Origin: Mycoavidus cysteinexigens_B
GTDB taxonomy: Bacteria; Pseudomonadota; Gammaproteobacteria; Burkholderiales; Burkholderiaceae
Length of the DNA stretch: 64,000 bases
NCBI GenBank assembly: GCA_031963465.1
Contig: JASSUG010000002.1
Span: 372,001-436,000, forward strand
Reading direction: 5' to 3'
Below are positions 9,601 to 17,640 of this stretch, in pieces. The notes beneath the pieces are model-generated. The model did not search any database, was not told where the DNA came from, and worked only from the letters and a program-made list of their open reading frames with translations. Position 1 is the stretch's first letter; every line of letters begins with the position of its first letter. The position numbers and the translations under genes were made by a program.

Positions 9601-11762
9601 TTTAAATGCGGTTGTTCAAGGGCTTCTTTATACCGCTGCAGCGCTCCGCCCATTTGGTTGTATTCCACATATTTTTCTAGATACTGATTGCTCTCTTCCT
9701 CTGAAAACGGCTCAATCATGATTTCTTGAAACGACGAGTCCTCGCCTGGCGAATTCGGCTTCGGTTGAAAACGGCTTCGATAATCTTGGCCCAGATATTC
9801 GCTGCGACAACTGATCACCATTTGACCCTGCCAGCCGTCGGGCTGGTTGATCGAATTGCTCAGATACAGGTTCTGCGTTTGCCGTATCTCATCATAGCCG
9901 TCCAAAATAAAAACAAACTTTTGTTTTTCTTTCTTTAACTTCTGAATCTGAAATTCTGACAGCCCTCTTCCCCTTAACGATTTGGCGATTAGATCGTGTT
10001 CGGGCTTGTCAATACTCGCCAGAGAAATAAACAGCGGAATCGCGTCGGGTTCTTTTTCATCGTGTTCGTTTTTATTGCCCCATAATTGCTGTTCGAGCCG
10101 GCGGTTCAAGGTTGTTTTGCCCGCCCCAGAGTCTCCCGCCAACAAGATCACTTTTTTATCGACTTGTTTATCGTTTAGAAACGCTTGAACTTTGGATAAG
10201 AGGGGAAAGGTCTCGATCTTTCCATCCAGACTGGCTTTGCCGCGCGGCTCAACATAGAGCTGCTGAGTCTCATTAAATGCCTGATCTTGCTTCAGGGCAG
10301 CAAAATACTGTTCCTTCAGAGCGGTCCTCGGGTCTGTTTTGAGTACCCACCGCTGCTCGTTTTGTTCCTGCATGATTACGGCAAGCTGGCTGTGCTGCGC
10401 TCTCTGGATGCCGTCGAAAATGCTGTCTATTAGCTCGGTAAACTCACGCTCACCAAGCTTTGAATTATTCTTTAAAAGCGAAATAAGATTGCTGTGCCCC
10501 GTCCAAAATTTGTCCAGAAATGTTTTGGACTCATTGTTGCCTACTAACAGCCGTTCGATCAACTTAAACAGCACTAGGTGCCGACTTTGATTCTGATAGA
10601 CTTCTCCTCCCTTTTGGGCTTGCCCCTCCAATCTGGGAATATCCTCTATGCGAACCACGGTCGCTTTAATAAAATCCCCCAGGCACTCCTCATAGCTATT
10701 TAGCGTTAATGAAACCGGGAGAATGCCGTGCTCTTTGGGCTGCTCTGCTCGGATTTGCAAAAAAGCTATTTCTGTCAACACATGATGGAACCCCGCCTTA
10801 TATTCTGGTGCTTCTGAGAATTTCCTAAGCACCTTACGTATTTCTAAAGTGTCATTTTGCTCATTGTTTTTGCCATACGCGTCTAGATCTTGGAGGTAGG
10901 CTTCTCGAAGTTCCCGATGAAACTTTTTATAGTCCGCCCATTTTAGGTAGTTTCCTAATACCTCAGAACAACACACCACGGCCTTATCGACCGGTTTCAC
11001 ATCTTTTATTACCTGGGCGGGCAACAAACAGAGCTGATTGGTTAAGATATCTCCTAGTTTCCCGTCCTTTTTCAGGTCTTCCGGCGACATTATGTACGGT
11101 CGCCCCATCGGCGCTTGATCCGAATACAGCTTGACCCCTTCGATTTCAGATAACCTCTCGATGAAATACTTAGACGTCTCAGCTTCGGCCTTTCCGTAAT
11201 CTGCGTTGTTGTGCGCATACACCAGAAAAAGACTAGGTTTATTCGACACCTTTAAGGAATTAAGCGTTAACAGCGTCTTTTTAAACAGATAATCCACCAG
11301 ATCACTTTTTTTCTGAACAGACATTGAGGTGAATATGGCAGTCCGAACCGAAGCCCATTTATTTGAGTGAGCGCTATATCCTGATGGAGGTGATTGCACA
11401 ACTTCCGCACGCGCACAATGTTGCTTGGCTTCATCGTGCCCCCACATTTCAGCTTTAAAATAGCTGACTCTTGCTTTGCCAAATAAATTTAAGCCTTCTA
11501 ACACTTTCCCACGTTCGAAATAGGCATCGGCCATCATCTTTCGCAATGCCTCATCTGCTAATGTGTGGGGATATTGCGCTTTCCTCAAAGCCTCTTTTAC
11601 GCTCCCAAGCGACTTCAATGTGTCTTTCACTTGATTGTATAGGGTCAGTGCTACATCCAAGTGTCCCTTTTCTTTCTCGGCGCGAGCTTGACCTAAATAA
11701 TAATCACCGAGGTTCCGCGCGAGGGTTTCTGGTAACGTCGTGTGAGATATATTTCCTAACAT
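6624..11762 (-). CDS. NACHT NTPase with TIR-like, pentapeptide-repeat and WD40 domains
   Basis: A 1712-residue STAND/NLR-like protein. In order: a TPR-like helical N-terminus (1-130); a domain starting FLVYAHNNADYGKAEAE (about 176-390) that resembles TIR/SEFIR folds but is not certain; a NACHT domain with Walker A GDSGAGKTT (about 541-549) and Walker B FILDGYDEI (about 613); a helical region; pentapeptide repeats (about 967-1030, ADLxxAxL pattern); about 14 WD40 blades of 42 residues (1032-1620); and a short C-terminal tail. Proteins of this build act as ligand-triggered switches in innate immunity and phage defence, and related ones abound in intracellular bacteria as presumed effectors. GGAG precedes the ATG. 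It is single and uninterrupted, and lies beside a decayed integrase. Role (antiphage, host-directed or self-regulatory) is undetermined. Confidence 0.85.
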   Translation of the reverse strand: MLGNISHTTLPETLARNLGDYYLGQARAEKEKGHLDVALTLYNQVKDTLKSLGSVKEALRKAQYPHTLADEALRKMMADAYFERGKVLEGLNLFGKARVSYFKAEMWGHDEAKQHCARAEVVQSPPSGYSAHSNKWASVRTAIFTSMSVQKKSDLVDYLFKKTLLTLNSLKVSNKPSLFLVYAHNNADYGKAEAETSKYFIERLSEIEGVKLYSDQAPMGRPYIMSPEDLKKDGKLGDILTNQLCLLPAQVIKDVKPVDKAVVCCSEVLGNYLKWADYKKFHRELREAYLQDLDAYGKNNEQNDTLEIRKVLRKFSEAPEYKAGFHHVLTEIAFLQIRAEQPKEHGILPVSLTLNSYEECLGDFIKATVVRIEDIPRLEGQAQKGGEVYQNQSRHLVLFKLIERLLVGNNESKTFLDKFWTGHSNLISLLKNNSKLGEREFTELIDSIFDGIQRAQHSQLAVIMQEQNEQRWVLKTDPRTALKEQYFAALKQDQAFNETQQLYVEPRGKASLDGKIETFPLLSKVQAFLNDKQVDKKVILLAGDSGAGKTTLNRRLEQQLWGNKNEHDEKEPDAIPLFISLASIDKPEHDLIAKSLRGRGLSEFQIQKLKKEKQKFVFILDGYDEIRQTQNLYLSNSINQPDGWQGQMVISCRSEYLGQDYRSRFQPKPNSPGEDSSFQEIMIEPFSEEESNQYLEKYVEYNQMGGALQRYKEALEQPHLKNLVSNPFLLRVVLEALPYLENEGKDRSVVQLRLDMYEQFVRSWFERNQQRLSLQDLTGAQKEIFRELCDDGFVQHGIGFVKDLAVHLYTENAGKPVVEYSLFKDEGNWKGAFFGREGKQQLLREAWPVSRSGNQYRFIHKSLLEYFVARVLFDSFDECIALETRSRRGSADSVYSFETQAVASRRTLRDVSLAPKHWVGDLGVVRLLTERVQQEAAFKKKLLGIIERSKTHAEVRQAAANAMTILVKADVQFQGADLKGIKIPGADLSFGMFDSAQLQGADLRKANLRNIWLREANLSGAQMAGTQFGELPYLQEENTVWSCAYSPDGKSCAVGLYNGKISVYATSNWGKIHTLQDHIGTVASVVYSPSGTQLASGSNDNMVRLWDVQSGAPVHTLQGHTGYVNSVIYSPSGAQLASGSNDNMVRLWDVQSGAAGYTLRGHTSYVMSVVYSPSGAQLASGSNDHTVRLWDVQSGESVHTLQGHTGFVASVVYSPSGAQLASGSEDNTVRLWDVQSGAAGYTLRGHTSYVMSVVYSPSGAQLASGGCDFTVRLWDVQSGAPVHTLQGHLGAVRSVVYSPSGAQLASGSEDHTVRLWEVQSGASVHSSRGHTGSVMSIVYSPSGAQLASGSNDHTVRLWDVQSGAPVHTLQGHTGYVTSVVYSPSGAQLASGGDFTVRLWDVQSGAPVHTLQGHTGYVMSVVYSPSGAQLASGGCDNTVRLWDVQSGAPGRTLQGHTSYVTSVVYSPSGAQLASGSYDNTVRLWDVQSGESVRTLQGHTGIVESVVYSPSGAQLASGSEDNTVRLWDVQSGAAGYTLRGHTSYVMSVVYSPSGQQIASGSLDKTVRLWDAQTAQCQMMVQDCGVVRSIGLKETSGRHYLGIGSADNSVRQWELKKEERKYKAYFCWSTMHDFLAVRGALIGGAEGLSGGNEQLLKQRGALMLEKKEGSTVSSKEIISDLFHEGASELKGFMKKKVPGQVPFGKQALERLSKRS
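7060..8545 (-). repeat. Tandem ~126-bp repeats encoding WD40 blades
   Basis: About twelve consecutive, nearly identical 126-bp units encode blades of the pattern SVVYSPSGAQLASGS then VRLWDVQSGA. One unit near 7590 is a codon shorter. A 127-bp stretch at 7131-7257 is identical to 8010-8136, exactly seven blades (879 bp, allowing for the missing codon) apart. This points to recent duplication of blocks or continuing gene conversion. Flanking blades are more diverged. Confidence 0.9.
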
Positions 11763-12113
11763 GTTCGTTCTCCATTTTCTTTAATTCGTATTTATTAATA
11801 TCAGATCGCAGCTACTTGAGCGCGCACTGCTATTACGATTTTGCTGTCACCCATGGTCGATACAGAGTATGCAAAAGCTAAAAAGGCTTATGAGATAGTA
11901 ATAGCACAGTGGCAAAAAAACAAGAAAAATGCTTTTGATTTGTTAGTTAAGTCATTTATGCCAAAGTCCGTTTCTAGCGGCACAAACAGAAGCCCATAAG
12001 GCCTTAATTGGAAACGCTATCCAAACAGAGATTCACGCAAGAATTCAGGCACCAATCAGCCTTATAAAATAATAAAATTTTTTCATTTGGCGTAAAAATA
12101 GCGTAACTCTTGC
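11763..12113. other. Intergenic stretch between NACHT gene and TDT transporter gene
   Basis: This 351-bp stretch is AT-rich and holds the NACHT gene's ribosome-binding site at its left end and a frameshifted short reading frame at 11853-12072. No RNA gene or clear promoter was recognised. Confidence 0.6.
11853..12072 (+). pseudogene. Short frameshifted ORF, unrecognised
   Basis: From ATG 11853 a lysine-rich, apparently helical reading frame (MVDTEYAKAKKAYEIVIAQW...) runs 48 codons to a stop. Skipping one base near 11974 joins it to a second frame (FLAAQTEAHKALIGNAIQTE...) that ends at TAA 12070-12072. Together this is about 73 residues of continuous, protein-like sequence, which suggests a small gene with a one-base insertion. 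I do not recognise the family. It may be island debris. The alternative, chance open frames in AT-rich DNA, cannot be excluded. Confidence 0.35.
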
Positions 12114-13244
12114 CTACTTTCCTGCACCTTCAAGGCAGGGTGCAACAAATAGCGTGCCGTGATAAATACCCACCAAGGTGCGCCCTGTAACGATCAGCCA
12201 AAAACCGAGCAACATGCAAACGAAAATCGCACCCAGTATGGCAAACAATCCAACCTCCGTGATCCGCGCCAAGGTCAATGTTGCCAACGCATAGACACCG
12301 ATTGGAAAGGTAAACGCCCACCAGCCCATGTTAAAAGGTAAACCTTGCCGCAGATAATGCAAGGTGGTCAAAATGGCGATAACCAACCACCACAAACCAT
12401 AGCCCCACAAGATGCAGGCGCCGATAACCCCAGTACTTTCGGCAAGTCGCCCGACATCGATCAGTTCGGGCGCAATAAGAATACGGGGTGCTTGTTCGCC
12501 CAGTTGCAGCAGACCGAGCGCACCCGTGGCAATCGGGCCCATTGCAAGCCAGCTTGAGACGGCCATATCAGGTCCGGGCAATTTATGTAGCACCATCCGT
12601 AGAAACAAAATGGCCAAGATCCCCAAGGCTGGCAAAACCGAAGTACCCCAAAGCACATAGCTGAAAAACAAAATAGCGCTAGATGCTGAATTCGCTGGCA
12701 AATAGCCCAGTAGCAAACCACCCGATGCAGCGGTCACTTCCGCCGCCACAATCGGCAGCAGCCAAATGGCCGTCATGTTTTGCAACGTGTGGGTTTGGCG
12801 GGTAAACATAAGAAAAGGAATCAGCCATGCACAGAGCAGGGCCAGCGCTGCATCCAGCCACCAAAGGACAGTGGCGATCTCAACTGCCGTGTGTCCCCAG
12901 CGTTCAGTACCAAAAATTAAGAAACCGTTGAGGATGGTAGCAAGGCCCATCGGGATCGCACCAAAAAACATCCCCATCGCGCTATGCTGAAAAATACGTT
13001 TGGCCCCATCAAAGAAAAATATCCAACGTGCCGCATACAATAGGCTACACACTATAAATAAGCCTATATTGATAAGCCAAAGCACCTCACCCGTTGCCTT
13101 TACCCCATTGATTGGAAAGGGGAAACGCGCCAATGCCAAGGCCACAATACCTGTACCCATCGTGGCGGTAAACCAATTAGGCGTAAATTGCCGGATCAAC
13201 TCACGCGGATGCGACAAGCGATTCAGGGGGAGTGGAATCATCAT
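12114..13244 (-). CDS. TDT/SLAC1-family transporter (TehA/Mae1-like)
   Basis: A ten-helix membrane protein of the tellurite-resistance/dicarboxylate transporter family, whose members include TehA, the malate carrier Mae1 and the sulfite pump Ssu1. The family motif FTPNWFTATMGTGIVAL lies at residues 19-35, the following helices carry short basic loops, and the 376-residue length is normal. Substrate cannot be decided; the N-terminal motif and lack of a C-terminal methyltransferase suggest a sulfite or dicarboxylate exporter rather than a tellurite system. It is followed on the same strand by unrelated genes. Confidence 0.85.
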   Translation of the reverse strand: MMIPLPLNRLSHPRELIRQFTPNWFTATMGTGIVALALARFPFPINGVKATGEVLWLINIGLFIVCSLLYAARWIFFFDGAKRIFQHSAMGMFFGAIPMGLATILNGFLIFGTERWGHTAVEIATVLWWLDAALALLCAWLIPFLMFTRQTHTLQNMTAIWLLPIVAAEVTAASGGLLLGYLPANSASSAILFFSYVLWGTSVLPALGILAILFLRMVLHKLPGPDMAVSSWLAMGPIATGALGLLQLGEQAPRILIAPELIDVGRLAESTGVIGACILWGYGLWWLVIAILTTLHYLRQGLPFNMGWWAFTFPIGVYALATLTLARITEVGLFAILGAIFVCMLLGFWLIVTGRTLVGIYHGTLFVAPCLEGAGK

Positions 13245-13286
13245 TAATGCCCTATTAATCAGACTGATATGTAAGGATCAGAGTAT

Positions 13287-13952
13287 TTATATTAATTCCA
13301 AGACCTTCTTAACCAGAGCATCAATCCCTTGCGCCACCTCTGCGATTGATGCGCCTTCGCGCATATACCCTGGCGTAGTCACCACTTTGTGCCTACTGTC
13401 GACCACAATCGCATCCGTCGCACAAATCACATGCTGCCCTCCCGCTTTATCAATCATTGCCGCCAAATGACTGTCATTACCAATGGTTAGGCTCACTGGC
13501 TGCTCTGTCAGATTTTTGAATAATTTAGGCAGTAGTGCCGGGGCAATACAGATGAAGCCAGTGGGTTTGCCAGCTTGATACATTTCTTGTATTAATTGAC
13601 TAAGCTCGTGTTCAATAAAGCAATCAATTCCCTGCGTAGCAAAGTCGCTCAAGTTTTTCGCGACACCAAAACCACCGGGTAAAACTAGAGCATCTAATAA
13701 AGTGGGATCGGCGTCGGACAGGGCATTAACTTTACCGCGAGCGATGCGCGCCGATTCCACCAAAACATTACGATTTTCTGTAGTCGTTTCACCAGATAAG
13801 TGATTAATTACATGAAGCTGCTCTTTATCTGGCGCAAAACAAATAGCCTGCGCACCAGCACGTTCTATGGCCAGTAAAGTTAATACTGATTCATGTATTT
13901 CAGCACCATCAAAAACACCACAACCACTTAAAACTACCCCAATTTTTTTCAT
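13287..13952 (-). CDS. elbB: ElbB-type glyoxalase, DJ-1/PfpI superfamily
   Basis: A 221-residue member of the ElbB (isoprenoid biosynthesis protein with amidotransferase-like domain) family. Diagnostic features are the N-terminal KKIGVVLSGCGVFDGAEIHE, the LPGGFGVAKNLSDFA motif and the GFICIAPALLP elbow near residue 135, where cysteine precedes the Ile-Ala-Pro. E. coli ElbB has glyoxalase activity in vitro and a loosely defined link to isoprenoid synthesis. The gene is preceded by a GAGAG ribosome-binding site. The neighbours give no pathway clue. Confidence 0.9.
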   Translation of the reverse strand: MKKIGVVLSGCGVFDGAEIHESVLTLLAIERAGAQAICFAPDKEQLHVINHLSGETTTENRNVLVESARIARGKVNALSDADPTLLDALVLPGGFGVAKNLSDFATQGIDCFIEHELSQLIQEMYQAGKPTGFICIAPALLPKLFKNLTEQPVSLTIGNDSHLAAMIDKAGGQHVICATDAIVVDSRHKVVTTPGYMREGASIAEVAQGIDALVKKVLELI

Positions 13953-13982
13953 CGCATCTCTCTTTTACTATGCCGGCATCGA

Positions 13983-14618
13983 TCAAAAAGACGAACCAGG
14001 TTCGCGTAGAAATGCCTCTTCTTCGGCACTGGATACTCGCCCCAAAATAGCATTCCGATGCGGATAGCGGCCAAATCGCGTAATCACCTCTGCGTGCTTG
14101 CGCGCCCAGGTTAGAGGAGCACTTAGACCTGTTTCAGACTCAAGTACCTCGAACAAGCGCAACGATTCACGCTGGCCATGTACAGACTCATCATGCTCAA
14201 ACGGTAGATACACAAACCAGCGGTGATAAGGCGTTGGCAAACAGCGATCTTCGGCACTGCCAAGCAGCGTCAGCGCGACCTCAAGCGCACGCGCATCAGA
14301 GGCGAACGCGCGCGCTGTGCCTCGATATAGATTGCGCGAGAATTGATCCAGCAAGACGATCAAAGCACAGGCTCCCAATGGCGTGATTGCCCAGGCATCA
14401 CATTGTCCAGCCATAGCTCTCTCATGCATGGCCAAAAATCGGCTACGGATCACGGCATCTATTTCATCAGATTGGCTAAACCATAAGGCGCGGTCACCGC
14501 CATATTCTGCTGAGCCTGGTGCACCAAACCAAAAATCAAGCACTTCACGCGCATCTGGCGCAAGTTTTGCACGCTCTGGTGCAGCTTCTTCAAGGGATTG
14601 CTCAGATTTAGCATTCAT
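13983..14618 (-). CDS. DUF924 family protein
   Basis: A 211-residue soluble helical protein of the DUF924 family, identified by VLDFWFGAPGSAEYGGDRALWFSQSDEID near the N-terminus, the IVLLDQFSRNLYRGTARAFASD block and the C-terminal FGRYPHRNAILGR segment. These helices resemble TPR-like folds. The biochemical function of the family is not established to my knowledge. The gene lies 30 bp upstream of elbB on the same strand and may be co-transcribed with it. Confidence 0.88.
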   Translation of the reverse strand: MNAKSEQSLEEAAPERAKLAPDAREVLDFWFGAPGSAEYGGDRALWFSQSDEIDAVIRSRFLAMHERAMAGQCDAWAITPLGACALIVLLDQFSRNLYRGTARAFASDARALEVALTLLGSAEDRCLPTPYHRWFVYLPFEHDESVHGQRESLRLFEVLESETGLSAPLTWARKHAEVITRFGRYPHRNAILGRVSSAEEEAFLREPGSSF

Positions 14619-14706
14619 CGTGTTTAAGGTTCGTCAGAAGAGTTATATTAAATGTCATTACGACCAAATTATTATCCATCTAAAAGCGAAAAGATATGCT
14701 ATCTCT

Positions 14707-16185
14707 TTAGCGCCGTCTTTGATAGACCCATTCAAGGAGCGCATCATGAGCTGCCTGCGCAGCAGGTGCCCGTGGATCATTAATCATACTCACAACAATA
14801 TAGCTTTCCCCGTTTGCGGCGCTCACATAACCGGCAATGGCGCGCACCTGATCAAGCGTACCGGTTTTGATCCGCGCCCGCCCAACCAGAGGAGTATTAC
14901 GCAAGCGATAGCGCATGGTCCCGTCAATACCCACAGTCGACAGTGATTCAACAAAAGCTTGCGCGACCGGGCTTTGATTTGCGACGCGCAATAATGCCGC
15001 CAACGAACGCGCACTGATGCGCGCTTGATTCGATAAACCGGAGCCATTCGCCATCACCAACTCAGGCGTCGCCAGGCCAGTGTGGCGCAACCACTGTTTA
15101 ATCGCCTGTACTGATTTGCCGACATCTGCCGGTGGTTTATGGCTGTGTGCCCCAATCGTCAAAAAAAGATTATCCGCCATTGGGTTATTTGAGAACTTAT
15201 TAATATCTTGCACAATCTCAGCCAACAGCGGCCCCTTATGAAGCCCGACAGGCCGTGCATGAATAGAGTTCCGCCCTTCACGCACCTGTCCGCTAAAGGT
15301 CCCACCTGACTGTCGCCATAAGGCAAGAAAACCTCTCGCAAAAAACTGGCTGTGATCCAGCAGCGCGACACTTTTCACGCGGGTCCCACACGCCAATGGA
15401 TATTCACCGGCAAACGCTATACGCGTGCTACCGTCGGGCTCAAGTATTACAAATGGGGCCGCGGCGCTAGGCAAGCCGGAACATAAATTGAGCGTGACGT
15501 GCAAAGCATTGGTAATGTGTAATTGCTCAAGCGCCGGCGTAGCCATAATGATCATGGTCCCATCAGCTTGTGGCGTGAGCGTGAAGGTCAACGACTTGAA
15601 AGCATATAGTAAGGGATCAGGGCCTACGTTATACGGCGCACCCGCTTTCTCATCAAACCACTTGACATAACGTGTCGAGTCGGCAAAGTAGCTTTTATCA
15701 AGAACCAGATCTCCCTCTATATTAACTACCCCTGCATGACGGATTTGCTCAACCAGGTCAATTAACTCTTCGGGAATCAGTTTAGGATCTCCACTGCCTT
15801 TGATATACAGATTGCCCCGTAGCACACCCTTTTTAAGGTCGCCATCAACATAGGCTTTAGTCTGCCAGTGAAAATCTGCACCTAATATGGAAAGCCCGGC
15901 AAAAGTGGTCACGAGCTTCATGGTTGAGGCCGGAATCATCGCTCGCCTGGCGTTAACCGAGAGCAGCGGCCGCACATCTCCAATGCGCTCGACCACCGCA
16001 CTCATCGAAGACGGCATCACGCCGGCCTGACGTAAAGCAGTTCGCACGGTAGCAGGCAGTGTAGCAGCAGGGGGGGCAGAGGGTTTAGGGGCAGGTGGCC
16101 GGGCGTGCACAGCGCCAGCCATACTTGCGATGACGCTTATGCATAGCAAGGCAAGCACTAGAGCCGCGCCGCGAATAGAGTGCAA
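14707..16185 (-). CDS. dacB: D-alanyl-D-alanine carboxypeptidase/endopeptidase (PBP4)
   Basis: A periplasmic class C low-molecular-weight penicillin-binding protein (peptidase S13) that trims peptidoglycan peptides and cuts cross-links. An N-terminal signal peptide (about 1-28, hydrophobic and ending AVHA) is followed by the catalytic SxxK as Ser87-Thr-Met-Lys90, the SNN motif in the middle of the protein and KTG near residue 428. The family's large insertion after the SxxK box is present, and the length of 492 residues is normal. The start is a TTG with a GAGGAT ribosome-binding site six bases upstream. It lies 23 bp downstream of the sua5 gene on the same strand. Confidence 0.95.
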   Translation of the reverse strand: MHSIRGAALVLALLCISVIASMAGAVHARPPAPKPSAPPAATLPATVRTALRQAGVMPSSMSAVVERIGDVRPLLSVNARRAMIPASTMKLVTTFAGLSILGADFHWQTKAYVDGDLKKGVLRGNLYIKGSGDPKLIPEELIDLVEQIRHAGVVNIEGDLVLDKSYFADSTRYVKWFDEKAGAPYNVGPDPLLYAFKSLTFTLTPQADGTMIIMATPALEQLHITNALHVTLNLCSGLPSAAAPFVILEPDGSTRIAFAGEYPLACGTRVKSVALLDHSQFFARGFLALWRQSGGTFSGQVREGRNSIHARPVGLHKGPLLAEIVQDINKFSNNPMADNLFLTIGAHSHKPPADVGKSVQAIKQWLRHTGLATPELVMANGSGLSNQARISARSLAALLRVANQSPVAQAFVESLSTVGIDGTMRYRLRNTPLVGRARIKTGTLDQVRAIAGYVSAANGESYIVVSMINDPRAPAAQAAHDALLEWVYQRRR

Positions 16186-16208
16186 TTGATATCCTCACCG
16201 GCTTAAAG

Positions 16209-17339
16209 TCATGATTCCGACAAATTAAAGGCCGCCGCAGCCCGGCCCAAGCGGTCATTGAGCGCAGCCCACTCCGGCTTGGCCGGTAGTTGTTCAATCA
16301 AAATACGCTGTGCATCAGTATTTTCCAATGTGCGCAGCAGGCTATATAACTCATGCGCATAAGCATGGGGTTCTTCAGCGGCCGCAATGATACGCACTTC
16401 AGCACACTCCGCCCATTGCACGGCACACCGCGCGGCTAACTGTGCGCGCGCAACGACCGCGACAGATGCTCCGTGACGGCGGCGGCTAAGGGCCTGCATC
16501 ATCTCGTCTGCGGTCAATAAAGCCAAGGGTATACGCGGCGCGTAATGCGCCCGTAACGAACCTGATACGCGTGGCGCGCGCTCGCCGCTGCGGACTTCTT
16601 TTGCGGGTGCTTCATTGGGTTGCGCGGGCAATTGTGGCATCTCCCCCAACACCGCCGCCAACTGCTCAGCACTAATTTCCCCGGGGCGCAACAGCGCGGG
16701 AAAACCGCGCGACAAATCTAAAATAGTGGATTCAATACCCACCTCACATGCCCCACCACCGAGTATAGGTATTGCTGCCCCAAATTCATCATAGACATGT
16801 TGGGCGCACGTTGGGCTGACACGGCCAAAGCGATTGGCGGAAGGTGCCGCCACCCCACCCTGCCCGCCGCTACGCAGGCCGCCTGGCCCGCGAAAAGCAC
16901 GTAACAGCGCCTGCGCGATTGGATGCGAAGGACAGCGCAGCCCAATGGACGCCTGGCCGCCACTCACCGCATCTGGGATATGGGCAGCACGCGGCAGAAT
17001 CAAGGTCAACGGCCCAGGCCAAAATGCATCAATCAACGCGCGAGCACTCAGCGGGAGCGCTCCGCTTACCCAGTAAGCAAGATCTGCATTGGCAGCCAGG
17101 TGCACAATCACCGGATGATTGCGTGGGCGGCCTTTAGCGGTATAAATACGCGCAATAGCTGCAGGGTTTTCGGCATCAGCGCCAAGGCCGTAGACGGTCT
17201 CAGTTGGAAACGCGAGCAACTCTCCCCTTTCCAGCAAGTGGGCCGCCTGCGCAATACCACTTTCATCAACGGGCAATGCCGTAGGCGGGCAACGCCCGGA
17301 ATCAGCTAGGGTGAATTTAGACAAGAGGTTATCGTGCAC
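16209..17339 (-). CDS. tsaC: L-threonylcarbamoyladenylate synthase (Sua5 type)
   Basis: This enzyme makes threonylcarbamoyl-AMP from threonine, bicarbonate and ATP, the first step of the t6A37 tRNA modification. Residues ~25-235 form the YrdC domain, with FPTETVYGLGADA, the KGRPRNHPVIVH motif and the SANRFGRVSPT block. The C-terminal ~110 residues are the Sua5 domain, so this is the long Sua5 form and not the short TsaC. The start is a GTG with a perfect AGGAGG eight bases upstream. In Burkholderia, as recalled, it follows purK directly; here 3.3 kb of repair and nuclease genes separate them. Confidence 0.93.
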   Translation of the reverse strand: MHDNLLSKFTLADSGRCPPTALPVDESGIAQAAHLLERGELLAFPTETVYGLGADAENPAAIARIYTAKGRPRNHPVIVHLAANADLAYWVSGALPLSARALIDAFWPGPLTLILPRAAHIPDAVSGGQASIGLRCPSHPIAQALLRAFRGPGGLRSGGQGGVAAPSANRFGRVSPTCAQHVYDEFGAAIPILGGGACEVGIESTILDLSRGFPALLRPGEISAEQLAAVLGEMPQLPAQPNEAPAKEVRSGERAPRVSGSLRAHYAPRIPLALLTADEMMQALSRRRHGASVAVVARAQLAARCAVQWAECAEVRIIAAAEEPHAYAHELYSLLRTLENTDAQRILIEQLPAKPEWAALNDRLGRAAAAFNLSES

Positions 17340-17640
17340 CGATGAAACCTCCTGATTTTAATCGGAAAGCAAAATTGAAAAAAACAGTCAACACAGTATT
17401 GAAATAAAAAAAGTACTCATTAGCCCACAATACCATGAATTCTACTTCCAGCGGTGTCTGTGAGAGGCGGGGGAGAGTTAACCAAAGTAAGCTACAACTA
17501 TCAATTTACTACACAATGACGGTTGCTCTAAATGGAAGCCCATCAGCGCTGAAATAAGCGGTCTAGTAGATGTGCCTCACGATCATTTGATGAGTAATGG
17601 TAGTTGAAAAATAGACATTCAGCGCATAAAGTGGAACAGA
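17340..17640. other. Divergent intergenic region, candidate alkA promoter and Ada-like box
   Basis: This 301-bp AT-rich gap lies between the divergent sua5 and alkA genes. It holds the AGGAGG site of sua5 at its left edge. On the plus strand, TTGAAA at 17604-17609 and TAAAGT at 17627-17632 are 17 bp apart. AGCGCA at 17621-17626 between them resembles the core of an Ada-binding box. The promoter would leave almost no 5' leader before the ATG at 17641, so the assignment is weak. No other gene is seen. Confidence 0.3.

Noticed and set aside
12044..12054. TTCAGGCACCA, an 11-of-12-type match to the 3' end of tRNA-Thr, as a possible right attachment site of the NACHT island
   Set aside because: Only the last 11 bases match, with one mismatch, and the sequence further upstream does not follow the tRNA. 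A match this short is expected by chance about once in ten such regions, and it lies in a possible coding remnant.
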